Source of the DNA: Lentisphaerota bacterium
GTDB lineage: Bacteria > Verrucomicrobiota > Lentisphaeria > Victivallales > Victivallaceae
Direction of reading: 5' to 3'
DNA length: 40,104 bases
NCBI GenBank assembly: GCA_015061495.1
Contig: SUWL01000021.1
Location: 1-40,104, forward strand
Made by a program: the position numbers and the translations under genes. This document shows positions 8,356-16,964 of this stretch, one piece after another. Numbering within the stretch: the first letter of the stretch is position 1; each line of letters starts with the position of its first letter. A model generated the notes under the pieces. That model made no database searches. It saw only the letters and a list, made by a program, of their open reading frames with translations, and was not told the origin of the DNA.

Positions 8356-9744
8356 GTGGCGCAGGCTCCTGACGTAAAGACTTTTGTGCTGGACACCAAT
8401 GTGCTTCTGCACAGTTCAGCGAGCATCCAGTGTTTCAAGGACAACGATGTGGTCATCCCGATGACTGTCATCGAAGAACTTGACAAATTCAAAAAGAATT
8501 CCGACGAATTGGGGCGCAACGCCCGCCGGGTGATCCGTTATCTCGACCGGCTGCGTGAAGAATTCCCCGGCTGTGCCGGAGATTTGGACAAGGGCTTGCC
8601 GCTCAATGCGATCAGCAAAAATACCGTAGGTAAACTCTACGTTTTGAGCGCAGCCGCCATTGATGACGGCAAAGAAAATGAAGCGGATAAGGTCTTTGAC
8701 AGCGATCTGCTGCTTTCTTCGCCGGACAACCGGATCTTGCGCGTGGCATGTTATCTGCGTGACCGCGGCAGAAAGGTGGTATTCATCAGTAAGGATATCA
8801 ATCTGCGGATCAAAGCGGATATGCTGGGACTTACGGTGATGGATTTTGAACGGCAGAAGGTCAAAGATTACGACCGCTACACCGGCTTTACTGAACAGCA
8901 GGTTTCCGGAAATGCCGTCGATGAGTGCTACAGCAAACATGAGATCCCCGCTGAAAAATATCCCGAGCTGCTGACCAATGAATTCCTCCATCTGACCGAC
9001 AGTGCCAATGAACGCAAAAGTGTCCTGCTCCGCAAAAAATCCACCGGTATGCTCACCATACTGCCCGGCAGGATCGAAAGAGTCTGGAACCTCTCGCCGC
9101 GCAACCGGGAACAGCGCATGGCATTGGATCTGCTTCTCGACCCGGAAGTGAAACTGGTCACCCTCATGGGCGGTGCCGGAACCGGCAAAACACTGCTGGC
9201 TCTGGCGGCGGCTCTGCAGCTGACCGTTACGGAAAATCTTTACGAAAAGATCCTCGTTTCCCGTCCGATCATCCCGCTGGGCAACGACATCGGTTTTTTG
9301 CCGGGCAGCAAAGAATCCAAACTTGCCAGCTGGATGCAGCCGATTTTCGACAATCTGGAGTTTCTGCTCGGCGGCGAATCGGAACGCAAACCGAAAAGTT
9401 CCGCCAGATACTCCACCGAAGGATTGATGAATTCACACAAGCTGGATCTGGAAGCTCTGACCTATATCCGCGGCAGAAGCATCCCCCGGCAATTCATCAT
9501 CGTCGATGAAGCGCAAAACCTCACTCCCCATGAGGTGAAAACGATCATCAGCCGTTGCGGAGATGATTCAAAAATGGTTCTCACCGGCGACCCGGCACAG
9601 ATCGACAACCCCTATCTGGATGCCTCCGGCAACGGTTTGAGCTACACGGTAGACCGGCTCAAAGGCGAAGCGGTTTTCGGGCATGTGACACTGCGGAAAA
9701 GTGAACGCAGTGACCTGGCGGCACTGGCGGCTAAAAAATTGTAA
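8356..9744 (+). CDS. PIN-domain/PhoH-like ATPase (PhoH2 type)
   Basis: A 462-residue fusion. Residues 1 to about 150 form a PIN RNase domain (FVLDTNVLLH near the start, IPMTVIEELDKFK, then acidic DSDLLLSSPDNRIL and VFISKDINLR). The second half is a PhoH AAA-like domain with Walker A GGAGTGKT at 272-279 and Walker B FIIVDEAQN with Asp384/Glu385, followed by the usual TGDPAQIDNPYLD sensor segment. Proteins of this architecture couple RNA unwinding to RNA cleavage. Translation begins at GTG 8356 behind GAGGTGAAAA; no ATG fits. The stop codon is followed at once by a tandem repeat array. Whether it pairs with an antitoxin, as some PhoH2 proteins do, is not evident. Confidence 0.92.
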   Translation: MAQAPDVKTFVLDTNVLLHSSASIQCFKDNDVVIPMTVIEELDKFKKNSDELGRNARRVIRYLDRLREEFPGCAGDLDKGLPLNAISKNTVGKLYVLSAAAIDDGKENEADKVFDSDLLLSSPDNRILRVACYLRDRGRKVVFISKDINLRIKADMLGLTVMDFERQKVKDYDRYTGFTEQQVSGNAVDECYSKHEIPAEKYPELLTNEFLHLTDSANERKSVLLRKKSTGMLTILPGRIERVWNLSPRNREQRMALDLLLDPEVKLVTLMGGAGTGKTLLALAAALQLTVTENLYEKILVSRPIIPLGNDIGFLPGSKESKLASWMQPIFDNLEFLLGGESERKPKSSARYSTEGLMNSHKLDLEALTYIRGRSIPRQFIIVDEAQNLTPHEVKTIISRCGDDSKMVLTGDPAQIDNPYLDASGNGLSYTVDRLKGEAVFGHVTLRKSERSDLAALAAKKL

Positions 9745-10250
9745 CTTACTTTCTTTTCACGGGAAAAGAAAGTAAGCAAAGAAAAGCGAGATTACGCGCC
9801 CTTCGCTTCGCTGGGGCGCGGCGTATGCAGTCTGCCACCGTTTAGTCTGGTTCGGCTCTGCGGGCTGACGCCCTTACTTTCTTTCACGTGAAAGAAAGTA
9901 AGACAAAGAAAGCGAGATTACGCGCCCTTCGCTTCGCTGGGGCGCGGCGGTTGCAGTCTGCCACCGTTTAGTCTGGTTCGGCTCTTACGGGCTGACGCCC
10001 TTACTTTCTTTCACGGGAAAAGAAAGTAAGCAAAGAAAAGCGAGATTACGCGCCCTTCGCTTCGCTGGGGTGCGGCGTATGCAGTCTGCCACCGTTTAGT
10101 CTGGTTCGGCTCTGCGGGCTGACGCCCTTACTTTCTTTCACGTGAAAGAAAGTAAGACAAAGAAAGCGAGATTACGCGCCCTTCGCTTCGCTGGGGCGCG
10201 CCGTATGCAGTCTGCAAGCGGTTGGATGGTTCGACTCTTACGGGCTGACC
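9745..10250 (+). repeat. Tandem array, four copies of a 127-bp unit in an A-B-A-B pattern
   Basis: Units begin at 9745, 9873, 10000 and 10127. Each opens with an inverted repeat around CTTACTTTC...GAAAGTAAG, continues with CAAAGAAAAGCGAGATTACG, a GC-rich hairpin (CGCGCCC with GGGGCGCG), and a tail ending GGGCTGACGCCC. Copies 1 and 3 carry CACGGGAAAAG, whereas copies 2 and 4 carry CACGTGAAAG, so the array looks like a duplicated dimer. It starts on the base after the PhoH-like stop codon and ends just before the promoter at 10273. There is no credible reading frame. The inverted repeats could act as terminators or RNA-stabilising 3' structures. The core recurs in the array at 32370. Confidence 0.85.
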
Positions 10251-10272
10251 GACCTTTGTCTTCTTTGTCCGG

Positions 10273-10301
10273 TTGACAAATCATTACATCGGTGATATAT
10301 T
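10273..10301 (+). promoter_or_regulatory. Promoter of the phosphodiester glycosidase-ankyrin operon
   Basis: TTGACA (10273-10278), 17 bases, TATATT (10296-10301), 58 bases before the ATG at 10360. It strongly resembles the MATE promoter. Confidence 0.7.
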
Positions 10302-10359
10302 CTTATATTGTTCTGTCATTTCGGATGTTGATTTTACAAAATTATTGAGGAGATCACCA

Positions 10360-11238
10360 ATGAATAAGTTTCTTGTACTGTTATTTGCCGTACTTTTCCT
10401 GATTCCGGTTGACGCCGAATGGTGGGACGGAAAAAAATTCGACTGGGAGAACAGTACGGAACTGGTTCCCGGCATCCGCTATGCCCATATCGAAAAAAAA
10501 TCTCCCCGGCTGATGAATATCTGGGTCATGCGGGTGGATCTGCAGAAAAAATTCCGGTTCCACACCGTGAAAAAGGCCGCTGAATACGGTCAGCCGATCC
10601 CGACTCACACCCATCGCCAACTGATAATCCATACCAAACGGCAGAAAACTGCGGATTTCATGATGGCGCACCGCAAAAAAGGTATCGATATGGTCGCCGC
10701 ATTCAACGGTTCACCGTGGAGTCCGTGGGATCAGATCCCCAGTCCTTACGCTTCCCGGCTGGGCCTGCTGATCTCCGACGGAGAGTTGATCTCTCCCGTA
10801 CTTAAAGGCAGACCGTCATTCATCGTTTACAAAAACGGCAAAATCGATTTCCGGACCGTCGCTCCGGAAGAAAAAACCGATGATATCCAGCTGGCGGTCA
10901 CCGGTTTCGCCACGGTGATCGCCAAAGGAAAACTTGCCGGACAGAAAAAAGGTCTTGCCCCGCGTACCGGATACGGGTTATCCGCCGACCGCCGATACTT
11001 TTACGTGGCGGTCATCGACGGCAGACAGCAGGATTTCAGCATGGGCTGCTCCACTTACGAAGTAGGCTGTATCCTTCTCTATCTCGGTGCCGATGACGGA
11101 GTGAATATGGATGGCGGCGGATCCAGCAGTTTTGTGATTTTCAACCCCAATAGTCAGAAAGCTGAAATGCTCAATCACCAGCCGCTCGGCAGAGTGCGGG
11201 CAGTCGGCTCTTCTCTGGGAATTTCAATTGCCAAGTAA
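10360..11238 (+). CDS. Exported phosphodiester glycosidase (NAGPA/DUF2233-like)
   Basis: A 292-residue protein with a cleavable signal peptide (MNKFLVLLFAVLFLIPVDA). The body resembles the NAGPA domain that cleaves GlcNAc-1-phosphodiesters: DMVAAFNGSPWSPWD in the middle, RTGYGLSADRRYFYVAVIDG, and the hallmark NMDGGGSSSFVIFN near the C-terminus. ATG 10360 has GAGGAG upstream; the longer frame from 10273 starts inside the promoter. It probably acts in the periplasm or outside on phosphodiester-linked glycans, for example in spore-coat or capsule-type polymers as for related bacterial proteins. It is followed after three bases by the ankyrin-repeat membrane protein. Confidence 0.8.
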   Translation: MNKFLVLLFAVLFLIPVDAEWWDGKKFDWENSTELVPGIRYAHIEKKSPRLMNIWVMRVDLQKKFRFHTVKKAAEYGQPIPTHTHRQLIIHTKRQKTADFMMAHRKKGIDMVAAFNGSPWSPWDQIPSPYASRLGLLISDGELISPVLKGRPSFIVYKNGKIDFRTVAPEEKTDDIQLAVTGFATVIAKGKLAGQKKGLAPRTGYGLSADRRYFYVAVIDGRQQDFSMGCSTYEVGCILLYLGADDGVNMDGGGSSSFVIFNPNSQKAEMLNHQPLGRVRAVGSSLGISIAK

Positions 11239-11241
11239 CTT

Positions 11242-12156
11242 ATGAATGATTCAGAAAAACCGCAAATCCAGGATGATCTGGAAATCGAGCTGACCCCTGC
11301 GACAGAAGTTCCGGCAGAAGTTCCGGTGCCCGCTGTTGCCGACACCCCTCCGGCAGATCCGGCAGAGGAGATCGAAATCACGCTGGATACGGTGGTCAGA
11401 CCACCGGAAAATCCGGCTGCTGCTCCTGCTGCCGCCGAAACACCGCCGGTGCCGGAAGAAAAAGAAATCGGCATCAAAGAACCCGTGCCGGAAACCCATG
11501 AATCTCCGGAAAATCCGGCTGAAGCGCCGGAAGTTGCTGAACTTCCGCAGCCGCTCTTTGAAACTCCGGACATCAAAAGACCGCATTACAAAACCGGGTG
11601 CTTCTTTTTCATCCTCTTTTTACTGGCAATCATTGCCGGCGGGATCTATGCTTACCGTTATCATCTGATGGAGATCCGGGCGGCAATGGTCTGGGTGGAA
11701 CTGAAAATGCATTTCCGCCTTTTCAAAACCGATCTCCGGGAACTGACCAAAGATGAAATCAACGACTTCGATGCCAAAAGACGCACCGAAATGCACAAAA
11801 CCGCTGAAGATGGCGACCTGCCGCGGTTGAAAAAACTCTTCGCCGCCGGTGGAGATCCCGAAATTCAGGATGATGAGAAAAATACCATTTTTCACTACGC
11901 CGCCAAAAGCGGCAATCCGGCAATGATCAAATTTCTCCATGCTAAATTGCCCAAACTTTTCCGGCTGACCAATGCCAATGATGATACCATTTTGCATATC
12001 GCCGCCAAATACAACCATTTGCCGGTGGTCAAATATCTGCTCAAAAACGGCTTGCCGCCCGATGCTTTGAATCTGGACGGCAAAACCGCATACGACCTGT
12101 CAAGTTCGGCAGAGGTGCGCAAACTGTTGAAAAAATGGGCAACGCACAAAAAATAG
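11242..12156 (+). CDS. Membrane-anchored ankyrin-repeat protein
   Basis: 304 residues in three parts. Residues 1 to about 112 are a low-complexity Pro/Glu/Ala linker with PAEVP, PADPAEE and PENPA repeats. A single hydrophobic helix (GCFFFILFLLAIIAGGIYAY) follows at roughly 117-136. The C-terminal ~130 residues hold ankyrin repeats (MHKTAEDGDLPRLKKLFAAG, then NTIFHYAAKSGNPAMIKFLH and DTILHIAAKYNHLPVVKYLL). The acidic N-terminus has no signal sequence, so the helix is a membrane anchor; positive residues on both sides leave topology uncertain. Ankyrin repeats bind proteins. It lies three bases behind the glycosidase gene and is probably co-transcribed, but a functional link is unknown. Confidence 0.75.
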   Translation: MNDSEKPQIQDDLEIELTPATEVPAEVPVPAVADTPPADPAEEIEITLDTVVRPPENPAAAPAAAETPPVPEEKEIGIKEPVPETHESPENPAEAPEVAELPQPLFETPDIKRPHYKTGCFFFILFLLAIIAGGIYAYRYHLMEIRAAMVWVELKMHFRLFKTDLRELTKDEINDFDAKRRTEMHKTAEDGDLPRLKKLFAAGGDPEIQDDEKNTIFHYAAKSGNPAMIKFLHAKLPKLFRLTNANDDTILHIAAKYNHLPVVKYLLKNGLPPDALNLDGKTAYDLSSSAEVRKLLKKWATHKK

Positions 12157-12188
12157 GTCCAAAACCGCATGACCGACTCTCTGAAAAG

Positions 12189-12217
12189 TTGTAAAAAAGC
12201 GCGGTATGTGCTATATT
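12189..12217 (+). promoter_or_regulatory. Promoter of the esterase gene
   Basis: TTGTAA (12189-12194), 17 bases, TATATT (12212-12217), about 70 bases upstream of ATG 12286. It may also serve the citrate synthase and RmuC genes downstream, which follow with short gaps. Confidence 0.5.
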
Positions 12218-12285
12218 ATTAATCGTACTGTATTACTAATATGGTTCGTAATGTGTTATATATGCTAAATTGGAGAGTCTGACAA

Positions 12286-13074
12286 ATGAGAATAGAACTT
12301 CGTCCCCGTAAATCCGCTGAAGAATTTCAACCTTATCTGGATACATTTTTGCTTTCCGGATGCAGCAAACCGCTTGGCGGCGTGCTGGTTCTGCCGGGCG
12401 GAGGTTACAGCGGCCGGGCGGCGCATGAGGGCGATCCGGTAGCGCAGACATTCAATGCGCTGGGCTATCATGCCTTTGTGCTGCAGTACCGTACTTCAAT
12501 CGACGGCGGCGCTTATCCCGATCCCCAGCAGGATCTGATCCGGGCGATCAGAATCATCCGCGCTCATGCCGAACAGTGGCGGCTGGACAAAATCGCGGTA
12601 CTGGGATTTTCCGCAGGCGGTCATCTTGCCGCTTCCGGCACGCTGCTTGCCGGTAAGATCAATGCCGATGAAAATGATGAATATGACCGTTTTTCCGGTC
12701 AGGCAGATGCGATGATCCTCTGTTATCCGGTGATTTCCCTGACCGATGAGTGGGCTCACCGCGGCAGCGGCAACAATCTTTTCGGTGAAAATACCTCCGA
12801 TGAGGTCAAAGCTCAAGCCAATGCTCACTTGCTGATCGACGCGAATACCCCGCCGGCATTTCTCTGGCACACCGCCACGGATGGCGGAGTACCGGTGCGT
12901 AACTCGGTCGCTTTCGCAGAAAAAATGTGGGAAAACGGCCGCCGGTGCGAACTCCACGTCTTCCCGGAAGGCCCCCATGGCCGAGGCTTGGGGCTGGGTA
13001 TCAAAGATATCCGGCAGTGGCCGGAACTTGCCGCCGTATTTCTTGAAACCACAGTAGGTTTCACCCGTTCTTAA
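12286..13074 (+). CDS. Alpha/beta-hydrolase esterase (acetyl-esterase-like)
   Basis: A 262-residue cytoplasmic esterase of the BD-FAE/acetyl-xylan-esterase-like group. The oxyanion loop is VLPGGGYSGRAAHEG at about 36-49, the nucleophile Ser109 in LGFSAGGHLAASG, the acid probably Asp199 (TATDGGVPVRN) and the base His231 (PEGPHGRGLG). The length is normal and the triad complete. GGAGAG precedes the ATG by seven bases. It likely deacetylates plant-type oligosaccharides or similar small esters; the substrate is not deducible. Citrate synthase follows after 29 bases, probably without metabolic connection. Confidence 0.88.
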   Translation: MRIELRPRKSAEEFQPYLDTFLLSGCSKPLGGVLVLPGGGYSGRAAHEGDPVAQTFNALGYHAFVLQYRTSIDGGAYPDPQQDLIRAIRIIRAHAEQWRLDKIAVLGFSAGGHLAASGTLLAGKINADENDEYDRFSGQADAMILCYPVISLTDEWAHRGSGNNLFGENTSDEVKAQANAHLLIDANTPPAFLWHTATDGGVPVRNSVAFAEKMWENGRRCELHVFPEGPHGRGLGLGIKDIRQWPELAAVFLETTVGFTRS

Positions 13075-13103
13075 TCGATCAACGCCGAAAGGTTTTTAAT
13101 ATT

Positions 13104-14423
13104 ATGCTCAAAGCGAAAAAAACTTCAGAAGCAATTCTGCGGTTTGAAGATAAAGAGGTCATCCTGCCGGTTATCAGCGGCACGGAAAATGAAAAGGCCG
13201 TGGATATTTCCGCTTTGCGGAAAACCACCGGTCTGGTCACTCTCGATCCCGGATTTGCCAATACCGCCAGCTGCTGCAGCCAGATCACCTACATCGACGG
13301 TGAAAAAGGCATCCTCCGCTACCGCGGAATACCAATCACCGAACTTGCTGAAAAAGTCTCATTCGTGGATGTGGCGTATTTACTGGTACACGGCACACTG
13401 CCCACGGAAGATGAGCGGATGAACTTCTCCAATCTGCTCAACTATAACTCATTGCTCCACGAGGACATGCGTCACTTTTTCGACCATTTCCCCAAAGGTT
13501 CGCACCCGATGCACATCCTGTCAACCATGGTCAATGCGATGGCGGCATTTTATCCGACGGTGGATGTCAACACCACCGCCCGCAATATCGAACGATCCTG
13601 CGCCCGGGTGATCTCCATCGTCCGCACCATCGCCGCATTTGCGTACAAAAAATCCATCGGCGAACCCATCGTCTACCCCCGGCACGACCTCTCATATTGT
13701 GCGAACTTCCTCAATATGATGTTCGATTCGCCGGTCAAACCGTACCACATCAGCCCCGAAGCAGTGCGGCTGCTCAATGTGCTGTTTATCATCCACGCCG
13801 ACCACGAACAGAATTGTTCCACCACCGCAGTGCGTGCCATCGGCAGTGCCCAGGCTAATTTGTACTCCACCATTGCCGCCGGAGTTTCGGCACTTTCCGG
13901 ACCGCTCCACGGCGGGGCGAATCAGGCGGTGATCGAACAGCTGCGGATGATCCAGGCCGATGGTGATATTGAGAAATTCATCCGCAAAGCCAAAGATAAA
14001 AACGATCCATTCCGCCTGATGGGCTTCGGACACCGGGTTTATAAAACTTACGATCCGCGCGCCGAAATCGTCCGCAATGAGTGTGAAAAATATCTGAAAC
14101 ATGCCGGAATCAAAGATCCGCTGCTGGATATTGCTCACCGGATCGAAGATCTCGCCCGCAAAGATTCCTACTTCGTGGAGCGCGGTCTCTACCCCAATGT
14201 GGACTTTTACACCGGCATCCTCTACCGGGCAATGGGCATTCCGGAAAATATGTTCACCGTGATGTTTGCGCTTGCCCGTCTGCCCGGATGGGTCGCTCAC
14301 TGGCGGGAAATGATCGGAGATTCCACCAAAATCGTCCGCCCGCGACAGATCTACACCGGCAGAACACTCTCGGAAGTCAGCGCCGAAGTGGCAGACTTTG
14401 AACCCCCGGCATTGATCATTTAA
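13104..14423 (+). CDS. gltA: Citrate synthase
   Basis: A 439-residue enzyme that condenses oxaloacetate and acetyl-CoA at the entry of the TCA cycle. It matches the hexameric bacterial type in length and in its N-terminal beta domain (LDPGFANTASCCSQITYIDG, LRYRGIPITELAE). Catalytic segments are present: GPLHGGANQAVIEQL with the substrate His, GFGHRVYKTYDPRA with the second His, and PNVDFYTGILYRAMG with the Asp. GAAAGG lies upstream of the ATG. It sits 13 bases before rmuC, so the two may be co-transcribed. No other TCA genes are present in the window. Confidence 0.95.
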   Translation: MLKAKKTSEAILRFEDKEVILPVISGTENEKAVDISALRKTTGLVTLDPGFANTASCCSQITYIDGEKGILRYRGIPITELAEKVSFVDVAYLLVHGTLPTEDERMNFSNLLNYNSLLHEDMRHFFDHFPKGSHPMHILSTMVNAMAAFYPTVDVNTTARNIERSCARVISIVRTIAAFAYKKSIGEPIVYPRHDLSYCANFLNMMFDSPVKPYHISPEAVRLLNVLFIIHADHEQNCSTTAVRAIGSAQANLYSTIAAGVSALSGPLHGGANQAVIEQLRMIQADGDIEKFIRKAKDKNDPFRLMGFGHRVYKTYDPRAEIVRNECEKYLKHAGIKDPLLDIAHRIEDLARKDSYFVERGLYPNVDFYTGILYRAMGIPENMFTVMFALARLPGWVAHWREMIGDSTKIVRPRQIYTGRTLSEVSAEVADFEPPALII

Positions 14424-14435
14424 GGTGAATACGCA

Positions 14436-15788
14436 ATGGAGTGGGTCATTCTGATCGTGCTGTTGGTCGTTCTGGGGCTGCAGGCGGTGCTTCTGCTGCG
14501 CCGCCACAGCGACCGGAGCGCAGAGATCTGCGAAAGCGGTTTCGCTGCCAATCGCAGTGAACTCAACGAAAACTTTTCCCGCAGCCGCCTGGAACTGCAG
14601 CAGAACTTCTCATTTCAGCAGGAGATGGTCAAAAGTTCCTTTACTGATTTTATGAAGTTCCTGCAGGAGTTCCGCGATGCCGTGCGGCAGGCGGATGAAA
14701 TCAGCGCGGCAAAACTTGCCGCCGCTTTGCTGGAATACACCGACCGCAACGATAAAAAAAGTGCCGAATTGACCCGCACTCTGGAAGAAAAAATCCGGCT
14801 TTTTGAGGAATCTACTGCCGGACAGCTGGCAAGAAACCGGGAATTGCTGGATGAAAAACTGAAAAATATCCAGGACGAAAACCGTATCAAACTGGATGAA
14901 ATGAAAAAAACGGTGGATGAAAAATTGCAGTCATCCATGGAAAAACACTTCAACGAATCATTCAAACTCATCAGCGAACAACTGGAAAAAGTCCATAAAG
15001 GGCTGGGTGAAATGCAGAGCCTCGCCACCGGCGTGGGCGATCTGAAAAGAGTGTTGACCAATGTCAAAACCCGGGGCAATATCGGCGAGATCCAGCTCGC
15101 CGGAATTTTGAGTCAGTACCTCTCTCCGGATCAGTATGCCGCCAATATCGCCACCGTGCCGGGCAGTTCAGAAATCGTGGAATTTGCTATCAAACTGCCG
15201 GGCAAAGAGGACGATGTACCGGTTTATCTGCCGGTGGACAGCAAATTTCCGGTGGAAGATTTCCAGCGTTTGACAGAGTGTTACGATCAATTCTCCGCCA
15301 TGTCCCCGGAGGTCAAAAAAGCGCAGGAGGTTTTCGCCAGAACCGTCAAAAAAAGTGCTTCCGACATCCGGAACAAATACATTTATCCGCCCAATACCAC
15401 CGCATTTGCGCTGATGTTCGTCCCCAGCGAAGGGATCTACGCCGAAATCCTCCGGATCCCCGGTTTGTTTGAAAAATTGCAGAATGAATTGCAAATTTCC
15501 GTGGTTGGTCCCTCCAATCTGGTGGCATTCCTCAACTCACTGCAAATGGGATTCCGGACGCTGGCGATCGAAAAGCGTTCCAACGAAGTCTGGCAGATCC
15601 TCGGCGCAGTGAAAACCGAATTCAACAAATTCGGCAACGAAATGGATGCCACCCGGAAAAGTCTGGTTTCCGTCGTCAATCACATCGAGAGTATCGGTAC
15701 CCGCTCCCGCGCTCTGGAACGCAAACTGCGGAATATTCAGGAATTGCCGGATGCTCAAGCCTCGGCTCTGCTCGATGAAGGGCAGTGA
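14436..15788 (+). CDS. rmuC: DNA recombination protein RmuC
   Basis: A 450-residue RmuC-family protein, thought to limit inversions and rearrangements at short inverted repeats. The N-terminus has one membrane helix (VILIVLLVVLGLQAVLLL), followed by a long coiled coil rich in Glu, Lys and Leu to about residue 190. The PD-(D/E)XK-like core then follows: VLTNVKTRGNIGEIQLAGIL, YLPVDSKFPVEDFQRL, and TAFALMFVPSEGIYAEIL. Length and motif order match the family. GGTGAA lies before ATG 14436. The 3' end overlaps the opposing unknown gene by 34 bases. Confidence 0.93.
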   Translation: MEWVILIVLLVVLGLQAVLLLRRHSDRSAEICESGFAANRSELNENFSRSRLELQQNFSFQQEMVKSSFTDFMKFLQEFRDAVRQADEISAAKLAAALLEYTDRNDKKSAELTRTLEEKIRLFEESTAGQLARNRELLDEKLKNIQDENRIKLDEMKKTVDEKLQSSMEKHFNESFKLISEQLEKVHKGLGEMQSLATGVGDLKRVLTNVKTRGNIGEIQLAGILSQYLSPDQYAANIATVPGSSEIVEFAIKLPGKEDDVPVYLPVDSKFPVEDFQRLTECYDQFSAMSPEVKKAQEVFARTVKKSASDIRNKYIYPPNTTAFALMFVPSEGIYAEILRIPGLFEKLQNELQISVVGPSNLVAFLNSLQMGFRTLAIEKRSNEVWQILGAVKTEFNKFGNEMDATRKSLVSVVNHIESIGTRSRALERKLRNIQELPDAQASALLDEGQ

Positions 15789-16210
15789 TCTGCAAGCTCA
15801 AAACAGACGGTCATCACGCCACCGGCAATGGCAAGCCGGTCGATTCTGCCCGGCAGCGGGCAGATTTGCTGCAGATCCAGAATCAGCCGGGAATCGGAAT
15901 CCCGCATCAGCACTTCTCCGGCAAAACCGGCGATAATACCGGTAATGATCCGGTGAAAGTGCTTCAAAATCAAATGCGCCAACGGATTTGCCGCAAGCCG
16001 CACCACTTCGATAATGATCCTGCCGCGCTCATCACAGGACAAGTGCAGATACACCGTGGTGGCAAGGGCGAATCTCTGTTCAAAAGCCAGGAAATTTTCC
16101 GGAGTGAAACGGATATTGTCCACCTTGGATAATTCGTCGGCATGATACCGTTTTTTGAGCAGTTCCACGATCCTGCGGATATCGCCGGCATCCAAAGTCA
16201 GGGTGATCAT
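15755..16210 (-). CDS. Conserved-looking hypothetical protein
   Basis: A 151-residue soluble protein that I do not recognise. It starts MITLTLDAGDIRRIVELLKK, has a mixed alpha/beta composition and no signal or membrane segment, and ends in a polar tail. Its ATG overlaps the SGNH-hydrolase stop by four bases (ATGA), so the two genes are translationally coupled. Its last 34 bases overlap the convergent rmuC end. The codon pattern is consistent with a real gene, but function and family are unknown. Confidence 0.6.
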   Translation of the reverse strand: MITLTLDAGDIRRIVELLKKRYHADELSKVDNIRFTPENFLAFEQRFALATTVYLHLSCDERGRIIIEVVRLAANPLAHLILKHFHRIITGIIAGFAGEVLMRDSDSRLILDLQQICPLPGRIDRLAIAGGVMTVCFELADHCPSSSRAEA

Positions 16211-16911
16211 GGCTGCGTTTCACCGGCTGGAGAGTTGATCGCTTCAATGACCTGCCGGGCAAACTCTTTCATCCCCTTGACGGAAGGATGGGAACTTTGC
16301 TTGTCGATATTTTTCAAATCGACACACTGCACACCGTAGTAACTGCAGATCTTGCGGACGGAATCATTGATCGCCGGTTTAAGTCCGGAATTGAGAATAA
16401 AAATCACCCTTGCTCCCGGGTAGAGGGTCTTGATTTCCGCAAGCATTTTTGCCATTGCCGGACGGAATGAGTAAAGGTCAGTGCGATTCCACTTTTCCCA
16501 CTTGTATTCACCGACGGGCGAGTTTGCCCAGCTGTCATTGGTGCCGCCGCAGATCAGGATCAAATCCGGATCGCCCAGCAGATTGACCCGGTTGACGAAA
16601 CTTGAACGGCAGGCATCTTTGCCGTAATACCCGGTGAAACAGATGGTCGAACCGCTCCAGGAGTCGTTTTTCTCCAATTTTGCTCCAAGTTCTTTGACCA
16701 CGATATGCCACCAGCACTCTTCGACGGAAGAGACATCATTTTTACTTTTCGGCGTCGGGTAATAGACGGCATTGCCTTTGGGTATCCAGTTGCGAAAGGT
16801 CGAATAACTGTCCCCGAGAATGGAGATCCGCAGACCGTTTTCCGCAGCAGCAACTTCACCGAAGGTCAGCCCGGAGAAGAACGCCGCCATCAATACCATT
16901 TTTTTCCACAT
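16207..16911 (-). CDS. Exported SGNH/GDSL-family hydrolase
   Basis: A 234-residue esterase-type enzyme with an N-terminal signal peptide (MWKKMVLMAAFFSGLTFGEV, cleavage likely after AAA). The SGNH blocks are all present: ILGDSYSTF with Ser35, an oxyanion Gly region, ICGGTNDSW with the block III Asn, and SSHPSVKGM with the catalytic His near the C-terminus. It should act in the periplasm on acylated carbohydrates or lipids. AAGGAG sits six bases before ATG 16911; an upstream in-frame ATG at 16947 lacks such a site and would bury the signal peptide. It is coupled to the unknown gene downstream. Confidence 0.88.
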   Translation of the reverse strand: MWKKMVLMAAFFSGLTFGEVAAAENGLRISILGDSYSTFRNWIPKGNAVYYPTPKSKNDVSSVEECWWHIVVKELGAKLEKNDSWSGSTICFTGYYGKDACRSSFVNRVNLLGDPDLILICGGTNDSWANSPVGEYKWEKWNRTDLYSFRPAMAKMLAEIKTLYPGARVIFILNSGLKPAINDSVRKICSYYGVQCVDLKNIDKQSSHPSVKGMKEFARQVIEAINSPAGETQP

Positions 16912-16964
16912 GATAAACTCCTTTTTTTTGTTTTTTGTCCCATTCATTAATTACACGATCGCCA

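Noticed and set aside
9745-10250. CRISPR array
   Set aside because: Units are 127 bp and nearly identical over their full length, without short repeats separated by unique spacers, and there are no cas genes.
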